A DNA stretch of 64,000 nucleotides, from positions 620,001-684,000 of the forward strand of contig NZ_JACHDA010000001.1 in assembly GCF_014207235.1 (NCBI RefSeq), given 5' to 3'. Positions within the stretch are counted from its first letter, which is position 1. Each line of letters starts with the position of its first letter. The stretch comes from Sphingopyxis sp. JAI128 (lineage in GTDB: Bacteria > Pseudomonadota > Alphaproteobacteria > Sphingomonadales > Sphingomonadaceae). The translations under genes were made by a program, and so were the position numbers. Below, piece after piece: positions 19,686 to 26,641 of this stretch. Under the pieces are notes generated by a model. It saw only the letters and a program-made list of their open reading frames with translations, did not search any database and had not been told where the DNA came from.

Positions 19686-20306
19686 TCAGCTTTCGAAGCG
19701 GTGGATACTCTCGAGGTCGGTGCGATCGAGCGGCTGGGTGAGCCAGAGCCCGCCGCGCCCGGCGCGCGACCAGCGCACGATGGCGCGGCGCTTGACTCCG
19801 CCCGCCAGGATCAGGTCCAGCTCCTTGCCGACCTCCAGATGGCCGTCATGGATGAAACCGGCGCCATTTTGCGACAGGTCGACGAGTTCGATCTCGCTTG
19901 GTCCGTCGTCGGTCACCGCCTGCGCGCGCGTATGCACGGGCAGACGCGGCTGGCGGTATCCGGTGGCGCGCTGCTCGGCCGCCAGCTGCTTGAGCACGCC
20001 AGCAACATCGACTTCCTTGTCGAATGAGACGCCGCAACGCCCCGCATCGGACCAGACCACTTCGCCGCGAATGACGACCGTGTCGGAAAGCGCGATTTCG
20101 AGTTTTTCGCCGACCGCAATCGGTACGTCGGCGGCAAGCATCATGCCGCGGTCGGAAATATTGCGAACGCGCCACAAGCCAGCATCGCCGTTGCGCACAA
20201 CCTTGGCGATGCGCCACACCGTACGATAGCGATCGCCGCCGCGGCGATCGCCCGCTGCAGCGGCGGCGTGCTCCTCTGCCGGATCGGAGAAGAGACGTTG
20301 ATTCAT
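19686..20306 (-). CDS. Protein with two PilZ-like domains
   Basis: A 206-aa cytosolic protein. The first half has DRYRTVWRIAKV and NISDRGMMLAAD, the RxxxR and (D/N)xSxxG c-di-GMP-binding elements of PilZ; the second half repeats the pattern with PRLPVHTRAQAV and VDLSQNGAGF. Tandem PilZ suggests a c-di-GMP effector or a structural dimer mimic. Start chosen at 20306 (MNQRLF) because AAGG lies 8 bases upstream. Convergent with the previous gene. It is the last clearly chromosomal gene before the prophage. Confidence 0.8.
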   Translation of the reverse strand: MNQRLFSDPAEEHAAAAAGDRRGGDRYRTVWRIAKVVRNGDAGLWRVRNISDRGMMLAADVPIAVGEKLEIALSDTVVIRGEVVWSDAGRCGVSFDKEVDVAGVLKQLAAEQRATGYRQPRLPVHTRAQAVTDDGPSEIELVDLSQNGAGFIHDGHLEVGKELDLILAGGVKRRAIVRWSRAGRGGLWLTQPLDRTDLESIHRFES

Positions 20307-20763
20307 GGCCATCACCTTATCCAAACAGCGTCAGATGAAAACAGTAAGATCCTATCAATACTGCAAAATACTCAAAATGCGCAAAATGATAATATCTGGA
20401 TTTTAATTGTTATTCAATTGCATTGATAATCATAGTTAACGAAAATTCGATATGCCCGCTTCACGCCGGGCCACCGATCGCCTTGCCGACTGAATAATTC
20501 CGCATTTTTCATAATTTACGGTGCGCAAGCGCCCGGATTAAGTGCCAATGTGGAAACAATCGCAGCCAAGCAGGTCGGCGCGCGGGCGAGCCGCGCATCG
20601 CATCGATCGAAAGGAAATGGTGCCCCTGGCCGGAAACGTCCGGCTAAGTCTTTCAATAGTTTGGCGCCTACTGCCGTAATCTTTGGCGGGGCGGCGCTTT
20701 CAATTCGGGCCGCAACGAGACTGGCATCTCGCGCGGCCCTGACCAACGATGAGGTGACATCGC
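20307..20763. other. AT-rich intergenic strip at the chromosome/prophage border
   Basis: 457 bp with no convincing gene. Bases ~20330-20520 are far richer in A and T than either side and hold three CAAAAT copies at exact 9-bp steps (20364, 20373, 20382). From ~20550 the composition resembles the phage. The left attachment site most likely lies here, but its core cannot be named without the right end. Confidence 0.4.
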
Positions 20764-21111
20764 ATGGCTAACGGATATGATAGCTTCGCCCGCGCACAAT
20801 TGGAACGGGCAGAAAATTGGGATGAGGCAATCAAAGCGATGCCCGCCCTACACTTCCCCAAATCATGGGCTGTGACGATCATTCCGCCATTCTGCGGAGC
20901 GATGGCGCGCTTCCTTGTCGAGAAAGGCTCTGCGCGGGTTTCCGTCTATGCCGACTTCAATGAGGCGCTTGGCTATTACGGCGGACCGCATTGGGAGATT
21001 TATCCCGGCGTCAGCGGCGAAAACGAGCGGTTCGACATTTCGGACAGCGAAACCCTGCTTAGCGAAATTGGCAAGTCCCTACGCAAGCAATCGCGAAAGG
21101 CCCCAGCATGA
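20764..21111 (+). CDS. Phage hypothetical protein, 115 aa
   Basis: First gene of the left-arm block of small phage genes. GAGGTG precedes the start. The protein (MANGYDSFARAQLERAENWD...) has an N-terminal helix, a mixed core with FPKSWAVTIIPPFCGA, and a basic tail KSLRKQSRKAPA. No family recognised. The next gene overlaps by ATGA. Confidence 0.7.
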   Translation: MANGYDSFARAQLERAENWDEAIKAMPALHFPKSWAVTIIPPFCGAMARFLVEKGSARVSVYADFNEALGYYGGPHWEIYPGVSGENERFDISDSETLLSEIGKSLRKQSRKAPA

Positions 21112-21512
21112 CCGACAACTCTACTGCCCGTGACGATACGGGGATGGGAGGCGTCCGCTTCGATTGCCCGTTCGATGTGCGTTTGGCGAGATGTCCGTAT
21201 TTGGTCCTGCCAAAGCTGGCATTGCAGGCGATGCCGTTTGAATGGCGCGACCGCCTCGAGGCCATGCTTGCCGAGATGGATGCGACCGGCATGGAAACAC
21301 CCGCCTATGTCGTTCTACGCGATGATGGGCCAGACGGCGAATACACCAAGGCCCACTGCGTCAATCGCGAGACAGGCTTCATTCGCATTCGCCGCGCTCC
21401 CGATGATCCGTGGGCGAATTACCGCCACAGTCGGGTCGAGGACATTTGCCCCGGCTTTAAGCGCCCACACGACCCGCTTCGTTGGTCGGACGCCAAGGAG
21501 CCAACCCCATGA
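21108..21512 (+). CDS. Phage hypothetical protein, 134 aa
   Basis: Overlaps its neighbours at both ends (ATGA). Soluble and acidic, with aromatic-rich segments such as DDPWANYRHSRVEDICPGF. No family or motif recognised; translational coupling supports it as real. Confidence 0.68.
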   Translation: MTDNSTARDDTGMGGVRFDCPFDVRLARCPYLVLPKLALQAMPFEWRDRLEAMLAEMDATGMETPAYVVLRDDGPDGEYTKAHCVNRETGFIRIRRAPDDPWANYRHSRVEDICPGFKRPHDPLRWSDAKEPTP

Positions 21513-21931
21513 CCACCCCTAATCCAGACCCCCTCCCCGATACTGTGGGGGGAGGGTGGCTCCGGATGACTGGAGGCGTCACGCGCGCGGTTATTCTCGT
21601 CGGGCGCTATTCGATCAAGATCCCTCGCCTGCGCTACGGCTGGGCGAAGCTGCTCTATGGCTTGTTATCCAACATGACCGAGGCGCGTTTCACGCCGTTG
21701 GCTGACCAGTTTCGTCTTTGCCCTACCGTCTTTTCAATACCGGGCGGCTTCCTGAACATCCAGCGGAGATGTGCGCCTTTGACGGATGAAGAATGGGAGG
21801 CGACCAAGCTGAACAATAATGATGTTCATGGAACCGGCGAGTGGCAAGGCATGGAATGCGATTTCAAGCGCGACAATTTCGGGACGCTAGACGGGCGGGT
21901 TGTCCTGCTCGATTTTGGAGAGATAGGATGA
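21509..21931 (+). CDS. Conserved phage-type hypothetical protein, 140 aa
   Basis: Start fixed by ATGA overlap at 21509. The central KIPRLRYGWAKLLYGLLSNM and later FSIPGGFLNIQRRC give a pattern I associate with a widespread uncharacterised phage protein; the role is unknown. Ends overlapping the next gene by ATGA. Confidence 0.65.
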   Translation: MTTPNPDPLPDTVGGGWLRMTGGVTRAVILVGRYSIKIPRLRYGWAKLLYGLLSNMTEARFTPLADQFRLCPTVFSIPGGFLNIQRRCAPLTDEEWEATKLNNNDVHGTGEWQGMECDFKRDNFGTLDGRVVLLDFGEIG

Positions 21932-22110
21932 TTTTCCCGCTCTGGAAATTCTGGACCTACACTCCTTGGGGATGGCTGGCGGCGATCCTTTGGAACTTGT
22001 GCGAGTTGCTTGGTGTGCGGTGCCCCTGGGCGCATATCGTGTTCGGTTTAATCATCGGACGCAAAGGGCGCCTCTCTCCCCTCAACAATAAGGATGAAGA
22101 GAATGGGTGA
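21928..22110 (+). CDS. Small phage membrane protein, 60 aa
   Basis: Begins MIFPLWKFWTYTPWGWLAAI, with one Trp-rich hydrophobic segment (~residues 12-45), and ends in a polar LNNKDEENG tail. The tail codons double as the ribosome-binding region of the next gene, and the same 3' sequence recurs at the end of the next gene. Function unknown. Confidence 0.62.
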   Translation: MIFPLWKFWTYTPWGWLAAILWNLCELLGVRCPWAHIVFGLIIGRKGRLSPLNNKDEENG

Positions 22111-22408
22111 CGAGGAACGGCTATGCCCCGCCGACGCGTTGGCCAAGGACATCGGGCGCAAATGCTCTGATGATGTGGGGGCTGCGATCCGGCGCAACAT
22201 GGCGTTGATGACCGACCAGCGGGGCGCGTTTCTGGTGGCGGCTTATGGCGCAGCAACGGCAATCGGGTCCGCGACCGGCGCGTTCTCCAACCTTGCCGAC
22301 GACATTCCCACCCCAGACGAACGGATGATTGATGAAATGTGGCGCGACTTCCTGCGCCCGCTCGCGATCGGCCAGCTTCTTAACAATAAGGATGAAGATA
22401 ATGGGTGA
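22103..22408 (+). CDS. Phage hypothetical protein, 101 aa
   Basis: Start at 22103 (MGDEERLCPADALAK). Mostly helical, with a small hydrophobic segment GAFLVAAYGAATAIG in the middle. It ends in LLNNKDEDNG, nearly identical to the end of the gene before it, because the 3' region with the next ribosome-binding site is duplicated. Confidence 0.65.
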   Translation: MGDEERLCPADALAKDIGRKCSDDVGAAIRRNMALMTDQRGAFLVAAYGAATAIGSATGAFSNLADDIPTPDERMIDEMWRDFLRPLAIGQLLNNKDEDNG

Positions 22409-22646
22409 TACGACAGATTTTAACTGGCTAGCGGAAGCTGGCGACCTTGAACCGAGGCGAGGCACTGTCGAGTTGCAGAATGCTTACGGTCCGAGACGGA
22501 TGCCTTCTTCAATGGAAGATATTCGGGCGGCGCTTTTAGCGCAATATCCTGAGCGGCGTTTCAGCATCTTCAAGCACGGTCAGCGCATTTGGCTGGTTAG
22601 GCAGGATGACCCCCACCCCAACAAGGACAAATCCCATGACCAGTGA
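22401..22646 (+). CDS. Phage hypothetical protein, 81 aa
   Basis: MGDTTDFNWLAEAGDLEPRR..., soluble, ends HPNKDKSHDQ. The start lies in the second copy of the duplicated AATAAGGATGAAGA ribosome-binding region. Overlaps the next gene by 11 bp. No family recognised. Confidence 0.62.
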   Translation: MGDTTDFNWLAEAGDLEPRRGTVELQNAYGPRRMPSSMEDIRAALLAQYPERRFSIFKHGQRIWLVRQDDPHPNKDKSHDQ

Positions 22647-22887
22647 AGCGGAACAAGTGAGGCATACGCCTTGGGGCCTATGGCGCTCGATCGATGAGCA
22701 TTTCCCGCGCCATCACGCGTGCTGGATCGTCTGGGATGACGAACATGACCGGCCCGCCGTCGTTGAAAAACGCGACAACGCTGGCAAGTTCTTTGCGGGC
22801 GACTGGAAATATGAGGTCAAGGCGACGCTATATCTGCCTTTTGATCCCCCACCTCCCGCCGCCCTCTATCGCACAGGTGCAGCATGA
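22636..22887 (+). CDS. Phage hypothetical protein, 83 aa
   Basis: N-terminus MTSEAEQVRHT is shared with the next gene (MTAEQVRHT) including an identical 18-bp stretch. The rest has WIVWDDEHDRPAVVEK and a Pro-rich end; it looks like a small beta-rich protein. Overlaps the next start by ATGA. Confidence 0.62.
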   Translation: MTSEAEQVRHTPWGLWRSIDEHFPRHHACWIVWDDEHDRPAVVEKRDNAGKFFAGDWKYEVKATLYLPFDPPPPAALYRTGAA

Positions 22888-23372
22888 CCGCCGAACAAGT
22901 GAGGCATACGGTGGGGCGAATTGTCAACGCCGCCGATCCCGCGCGCGTCGCAGAGATTTATCGCGATCAGTATTATTCCGAGGATCATCAAGATGGTTGG
23001 GGGAATGTCGACAGCTTCGAGAGATTCCGGTCGATCTTGAACGCCTCGGTTGGCGTCGATGAAGGCGACGGGATGCGGGTCGTTCTCAAGCGAGTGGGGG
23101 GCGACAAGGACGATGGCCCATGGATTGATGTTTCCGGCAGGGACTCGGAAGGAACAAGCTGGGCAATCGAGTTTACGCCATGGGGACAGTGGAAACTCTT
23201 GCCCGTCCTATGCGAAGGTTTCGCGCCCTCAAATGACGAAATCGCCGCGCATCTCTACTACGAGATGACATGGTTCGGATGGCCGGAAAACACTGTCGCT
23301 AAACTGGATGATCTTACCGACGCGGTAGAGCGTATTTGTCGCGACATTGCTGCCCAAGAAGATACGCCATGA
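22884..23372 (+). CDS. Phage hypothetical protein, 162 aa
   Basis: The largest gene of this block. N-terminal MTAEQVRHT repeat, then an acidic body with IEFTPWGQWKLLPVLCEG and a helical end (LDDLTDAVERICRDIAAQ). No family recognised. Overlaps the next start by ATGA. Confidence 0.68.
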   Translation: MTAEQVRHTVGRIVNAADPARVAEIYRDQYYSEDHQDGWGNVDSFERFRSILNASVGVDEGDGMRVVLKRVGGDKDDGPWIDVSGRDSEGTSWAIEFTPWGQWKLLPVLCEGFAPSNDEIAAHLYYEMTWFGWPENTVAKLDDLTDAVERICRDIAAQEDTP

Positions 23373-23533
23373 CCGCCGAACAAGAGCGAGCGGCTGTGGT
23401 GCGGTGGCTGCGGGAACTGGCGGGACCGTTGCCGGAAGGGTCGATACCGCGCGGAGAGGTTTGGGTGCTCAATCGTGCCGCCGACGCAATCGAGCAAGGC
23501 CAGCACATCAAGGAGACCCCCAATGCAGACTGA
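23369..23533 (+). CDS. Phage hypothetical protein, 54 aa
   Basis: MTAEQERAAVVRWLRELAGP...: its first 16 bp are identical to the start of the gene at 22884, so this is a third copy of the same start module. Pattern WLRELA...IPRGEVWVLNRAADAIEQG resembles small phage helical proteins of unknown role. Confidence 0.6.
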   Translation: MTAEQERAAVVRWLRELAGPLPEGSIPRGEVWVLNRAADAIEQGQHIKETPNAD

Positions 23534-23825
23534 CCCGAAGCTGGAGATGGCGCGGGAAATCTGCGCTGCGACCTACACGAAGGCGGCGGGCCGTATTTGC
23601 AGTCACACCGAGCATATCGAGGCGAAATACCGGCAAGGGCATCTCGACGGCGAAATGGAAGTCCGCGCCGCCCTCGCGGCCATAGAAGAATGCACGGAGA
23701 GATCTGCGAATCTGGCGGACCGCTGGGCTGCTACTGATTTTGATGAAAGCTCGACGTGCATGGCGTATAACATCGCCCACGAATTACGTTCTGGCGACCA
23801 CCTGAAAGGACCGAACGATGCCTGA
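23523..23825 (+). CDS. Phage hypothetical protein, 100 aa
   Basis: Helical, MQTDPKLEMAREICAATYTK..., with a His/Cys pair near ICSHTEHIEAKY. The hydrophilic composition and ALAAIEECTERSAN suggest a soluble DNA- or protein-binding accessory protein. Overlaps both neighbours. Confidence 0.62.
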   Translation: MQTDPKLEMAREICAATYTKAAGRICSHTEHIEAKYRQGHLDGEMEVRAALAAIEECTERSANLADRWAATDFDESSTCMAYNIAHELRSGDHLKGPNDA

Positions 23826-24081
23826 TACCAATGACGCTGTGAAGGATGACGAATGGACCGCTTCACCGGAGGCGCGGAAAGCGGCGGCTAGGGCGTTCCC
23901 TTGGTCTGACGAGATGCGGGCTAAGATATTGGCCGGTCATCTCGATTCCTGCGATGAGGTTCGGGCCTTTTCGCGCTTTGAAAAGAAAATCCGCCTCTCC
24001 ATGCGTTTATCAATGCAGGCGGAGATAGAGAAACTGGATGCGGTGCTGACCGCGGCTTTTGGTAGTAGATACCGTGAGTGA
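23818..24081 (+). CDS. Phage hypothetical protein, 87 aa
   Basis: MPDTNDAVKDDEWTASPEAR..., acidic start then basic helical end (FEKKIRLSMRLSMQAEIEK). Overlaps both neighbours by 8 bp. No family recognised. Confidence 0.6.
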   Translation: MPDTNDAVKDDEWTASPEARKAAARAFPWSDEMRAKILAGHLDSCDEVRAFSRFEKKIRLSMRLSMQAEIEKLDAVLTAAFGSRYRE

Positions 24082-24346
24082 CGATCTGGCGATGCAGGTA
24101 GCTATAGCCCGCTTCAACTATAGCGCAAGCGAACTGCCTGAGGGGTGCGACATCATCGCAAGTGACCTTGACGAGTCTATCGCCAACGCCGTCCGCTCTT
24201 ACCTGCTATCAGAGGAAAGGGTGGAGGCTGCGGGGCAAATAATCGGCGATATGCTAGACACGTACAACCCAGCATCGAAGTCTGGGAGCGACGCAATCGC
24301 CCGCGCCGCGCTTACTGCTGCTATGGGAGGTGAGGATGGACGCTGA
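24074..24346 (+). CDS. Phage hypothetical protein, 90 aa
   Basis: Likely GTG start at 24074 overlapping the previous stop; ATG 24092 is an alternative. Acidic and helical (SDLDESIANAVRSYLLSEER...). The 3' end holds GGGAGGTGAGG, the ribosome-binding site of the next gene. Confidence 0.55.
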   Translation: MSDDLAMQVAIARFNYSASELPEGCDIIASDLDESIANAVRSYLLSEERVEAAGQIIGDMLDTYNPASKSGSDAIARAALTAAMGGEDGR

Positions 24347-24590
24347 GACTGTGGCGAAGGGGTTGAGCGAGCGCGAGTGCAGGTGGCTTTCCGCTGTCCA
24401 ACATGACGTTGCTGACGATGCCGGGATGGTGGCGTGGCGGGCTGGTTACGACTCAGGCGGAGGCTTTGCTTTCTTTGCGCGAAGTCATCAGGATTTGATT
24501 GAGCGAAGACGGAATTATGCCGACACGAAATTCGTTTATATTCTCACCCCGCTCGGCCTAGCCGTTCGCGAAGTCCTGTTGCGCCAATGA
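24336..24590 (+). CDS. Phage hypothetical protein, 84 aa
   Basis: MDAETVAKGLSERECRWLSA..., start preceded by GGGAGGTGAGG. The end YILTPLGLAVREVLLRQ fits the last helix and wing of a winged-helix-like fold, so a DNA-binding role is possible but weakly supported. Its stop overlaps the next start by ATGA. Confidence 0.6.
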   Translation: MDAETVAKGLSERECRWLSAVQHDVADDAGMVAWRAGYDSGGGFAFFARSHQDLIERRRNYADTKFVYILTPLGLAVREVLLRQ

Positions 24591-24667
24591 TCCGCCGAGG
24601 TGAACAGGTGGCCAAGATACTGGCGGTGATGCTTCTGGCGGGGTTGGTGGTGGCGGTGTTTAGGTGA
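24587..24667 (+). CDS. 26-aa single-helix membrane peptide
   Basis: MIRRGEQVAK followed by a single hydrophobic helix (ILAVMLLAGLVVAVF) and a final Arg. Start overlaps the previous stop by ATGA. Positive N-terminus plus one helix is typical of tiny phage membrane peptides. Very short, so confidence is moderate. Confidence 0.45.
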   Translation: MIRRGEQVAKILAVMLLAGLVVAVFR

Positions 24668-24942
24668 GGCGGGATCGCGGGATCATGCACCCCATCCCTC
24701 TGCCAGCCAATGCGGGCAGCGAGCCGACGCCACGCTCGCGAGCGGTCTTATCCCGCCTGACTTACCCACCGCCGTAGCATGGGATTATCTGAGCGCCTGT
24801 TCGGCTGCGAGGTCCCCGTATCTGCTTGAGAGACGCCGAAGCGCTTTTTCCGATGGCCGCGCCTCATTCTGGTAGCATACCAGGACAGGGCAAGCAAGGC
24901 GGTAATGCTTGTATTTCTGCGGGTTTTGGAGGATAAAGAGGA
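24668..24942 (+). other. Noncoding gap with a 15-bp palindrome
   Basis: No convincing gene in 275 bp, unusual in this packed block. It contains CTGGTAGCATACCAG, a 6-3-6 palindrome at 24869-24883, 59 bp before the next gene, and AGGCGGGAT (from 24666) with its inverse near 24760. A promoter/operator for the genes that follow is the simplest reading. Confidence 0.35.
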
Positions 24943-25290
24943 ATGGAACAGCAATACACGCTTCGCCTGATTTTAGACGCCCCGTATGGCGGAAAGTCCT
25001 ACGAAGTGGCGCTGCCCGTCGATGCCTTCGACGTCTGGGACAAGTGGGAAGGCTTGACCCCGCCAAGCGACTTGGATTTCGTTATCGGGAATGTCGCGCT
25101 CGACCGGGTTGTGGACCGCATCCGCAAGCGCCAGTATCGCAAAGAGGATTTCGAACGTCTCTGCCAAATGCTAGGCCGCAAGCTTGGCGAGCGCATGGAG
25201 GACGAAGAGGGATGGCACGGTGTGAGTAGGCAGGAAGCCTATGAGCGTCTCCGCAGCGATGGTCATCGCGGCCATCCCCACCCAATATAA
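24943..25290 (+). CDS. Phage hypothetical protein, 115 aa
   Basis: MEQQYTLRLILDAPYGGKSY..., strong GGAGG and AGAGG upstream. Beta-like N-terminal half and helical C-terminal half (DRIRKRQYRKEDFERLCQML). First gene after the noncoding gap; probably its own transcript. No family recognised. Confidence 0.65.
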   Translation: MEQQYTLRLILDAPYGGKSYEVALPVDAFDVWDKWEGLTPPSDLDFVIGNVALDRVVDRIRKRQYRKEDFERLCQMLGRKLGERMEDEEGWHGVSRQEAYERLRSDGHRGHPHPI

Positions 25291-25301
25291 AGGACTAACG
25301 G

Positions 25302-25487
25302 ATGGTCACCCTCACCCCTCCCTCTATATCCCCTGCCCTTTCATCGGCATGGCGTAATTGCGAGCGACGATGCCCGAAGGAAACGGCGTTACTGGTATCG
25401 GAGTTCACAGCCAAGATGCTTGATCTTGATAGGCGGAGCGAGGGGGCCGGGATTAACCGAACGCTCGACGCGCCGGGAAGGGAGTAA
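25302..25487 (+). CDS. Phage hypothetical protein, 61 aa
   Basis: MVTLTPPSISPALSSAWRNC..., with AGGA ahead of the start. Small, Cys-containing (RNCERRCPKE). Order and spacing between two better genes are the main support. Confidence 0.5.
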   Translation: MVTLTPPSISPALSSAWRNCERRCPKETALLVSEFTAKMLDLDRRSEGAGINRTLDAPGRE

Positions 25488-25492
25488 GCAGA

Positions 25493-25696
25493 ATGGACGA
25501 ATGGCGCCTTCTTTTGGCCGGAACGAAATACGGCTACAGCTACCCCGACGATTTCGACCGCAATCGGGAATATGAGTACCGTCGCGACGGGGGCGAGACG
25601 GCTACGTTCCGCATGGCCGACCAGTCGCCCTATTTCAACGTGGCGGGGTTGATGTGGCGCGAGATCAATCCGGCAGCGCGTCAGCCCAAGCCTTAG
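25493..25696 (+). CDS. Phage hypothetical protein, 67 aa
   Basis: MDEWRLLLAGTKYGYSYPDD..., aromatic-rich and acidic, with GGGAG upstream. Last protein gene before the tRNA cluster. No family recognised. Confidence 0.58.
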   Translation: MDEWRLLLAGTKYGYSYPDDFDRNREYEYRRDGGETATFRMADQSPYFNVAGLMWREINPAARQPKP

Positions 25697-25839
25697 TCCC
25701 GACGACATCGGACAAGAAACGCTTGCGAACATATCGTGACTCTGGCATGAGGGCAAAATCATGTTCGACCGAACCCACCTCATAAGCTCATCCAGTCACT
25801 CGTTACGATATTGACGGGTGCTTTGTGCTGCTCGTCTTT

Positions 25840-25925
25840 GGCGGGTGGCGCTCGATGGTGGGCAACTAGTCTCGAAAACTAGGCTAACCGCAAGGTTAAG
25901 GGTTCGACTCCTTCACTCGCCGCCA
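25840..25925 (+). tRNA. tRNA-Ser (anticodon CGA)
   Basis: 86 nt including encoded CCA. Acceptor GGCGGGT/ACTCGCC, anticodon stem CTAGT/ACTAG with loop CTCGAAA, and a long variable arm (TAACCGCAAGGTTA) as expected for Ser. Phage-borne, first of six tandem tRNA genes. Confidence 0.85.
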
Positions 25926-25931
25926 CATTCA

Positions 25932-26017
25932 GGAACGTGAACCCGATAGGATCGGGGTCCGCCTGCTAAGCGGCTCGTCCCTTCGGGGATTTGGTTCGAC
26001 TCCAGCGCGTTCCGCCA
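25932..26017 (+). tRNA. tRNA-Ser (anticodon GCT)
   Basis: 86 nt with CCA. Acceptor GGAACGT/GCGTTCC, anticodon loop CTGCTAA, and a long variable arm with a TCCC-TTCG-GGGA hairpin. Some stems are imperfect (T-stem has a mismatch), common for phage tRNAs. Reads AGC/AGU. Confidence 0.8.
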
Positions 26018-26021
26018 TCAC

Positions 26022-26098
26022 CCCCATGTAGCCCAACTGGTAGAGGCGCTAGTCTTAGAAACTAGGCGATGGGAGTTCGAATCTCTCCATGGGGACCA
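26022..26098 (+). tRNA. tRNA with anticodon TAG (Leu by anticodon; short variable loop)
   Basis: 77 nt with CCA. Acceptor CCCCATG/CATGGGG, discriminator A, anticodon stem CTAGT/ACTAG with loop CTTAGAA giving anticodon UAG, which reads the rare codon CUA. The variable loop is only GCGAT, so this is a class I body although bacterial tRNA-Leu is normally class II. Charging identity is therefore uncertain. Confidence 0.72.
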
Positions 26099-26099
26099 A

Positions 26100-26188
26100 G
26101 GGAAGGGAAAGCCGGTGGCTCCGGCAAGCGGCCTGTAAAGCCGCTCTGGCGAAAGCCGGGAGTGGATCGAAACCACACCTTCCCACCA
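26100..26188 (+). tRNA. tRNA-Tyr (anticodon GTA)
   Basis: 89 nt with CCA. Acceptor GGGAAGG/CCTTCCC, anticodon stem GCGGC/GCCGC with loop CTGTAAA, long variable arm (CTGGCGAAAGCCGG) as in bacterial tRNA-Tyr. The T-arm is degenerate (A at position 54, one stem mismatch). Confidence 0.8.
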
Positions 26189-26190
26189 AT

Positions 26191-26266
26191 GCGCGGGTAG
26201 CCCAATGGTAGAGGCAGCGGCTTCAAGTCCCGTACAGTGCGAGTTCGACCCTCGCCCCGCGCACCA
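26191..26266 (+). tRNA. tRNA with anticodon most likely CAA (Leu by anticodon; short variable loop)
   Basis: 76 nt with CCA. Acceptor GCGCGGG/CCCGCGC and T-stem GCGAG/CTCGC are perfect. The anticodon arm is poor: GCGGC/CCCGT with loop TTCAAGT gives CAA with one C-C mismatch. The variable loop ACAGT is short, again not the usual Leu type. A shifted loop would read UCA but pairs worse. Confidence 0.65.
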
Positions 26267-26267
26267 A

Positions 26268-26359
26268 CGCAGCGTAGCTCAATGGTAGAGCGGTGGGCTT
26301 ATACCCCATGACGGCCAGATTAGCCGACGATCCGGGTTCGACCCCCGGCGCTGCGTCCA
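26268..26359 (+). tRNA. tRNA with anticodon TAT (Ile by anticodon; long variable arm)
   Basis: 92 nt with CCA. Acceptor CGCAGCG/CGCTGCG, D-stem GCTC/GAGC and T-stem CCGGG/CCCGG are perfect; anticodon loop CTTATAC gives UAU for the rare codon AUA. The variable region is 22 nt with a CGGC/GCCG hairpin, unlike normal class I tRNA-Ile. Ends 3 bp before the convergent outer-spanin stop. Confidence 0.68.
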
Positions 26360-26362
26360 TTC

Positions 26363-26641
26363 TCAATCCGGCATCGCGTCCGCCCACGCACGAACCCCGT
26401 TGACCTTCGCCGCGCAATCTCCGTATGCGGCCCGCATCGCCAACAGATACGCCAACACGATGCGATCCCGCTCGATCCCCGGATCGGGCAATTCTGGAGC
26501 CGCTGGTTCCGACTGACAGGTCATAAGCTCAACGGGGGGCTTGACCACCTTTACCGGCACTCTGTTTCCGCAGCTCGCCAATGCCGTCGCGCAAAGGGTC
26601 AGAGCTATCAAGGGCAGCATCCGCCGCGCGTTGGTTCGCAT
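26363..26641 (-). CDS. Outer-membrane spanin lipoprotein (Rz1-like)
   Basis: A 92-aa lipoprotein: MRTNARRMLPLIALTLCATA leads into the lipobox LASC. A Pro-rich stretch (KVVKPPVELM, PAAPELPDPG) follows, as in o-spanins. It overlaps the end of the inner-spanin gene by 113 bp in another frame, the classic Rz/Rz1 layout. Together with Rz it should fuse inner and outer membranes at lysis. Last gene of the minus-strand run. Confidence 0.8.
   Translation of the reverse strand: MRTNARRMLPLIALTLCATALASCGNRVPVKVVKPPVELMTCQSEPAAPELPDPGIERDRIVLAYLLAMRAAYGDCAAKVNGVRAWADAMPD

Noticed and set aside
20550..20771. Possible 73-codon gene (GTG start) at the prophage border, and its antisense partner
   Set aside because: No ribosome-binding site, Ala/Arg-rich shadow-like composition, and overlap with the better-supported gene at 20764.
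26191..26266. Opal suppressor tRNA (anticodon UCA)
   Set aside because: The shifted loop CTTCAAG gives UCA but leaves two mismatches in the anticodon stem, against one for CAA. The phage also uses TGA for many overlapping stops, so suppression would be harmful.
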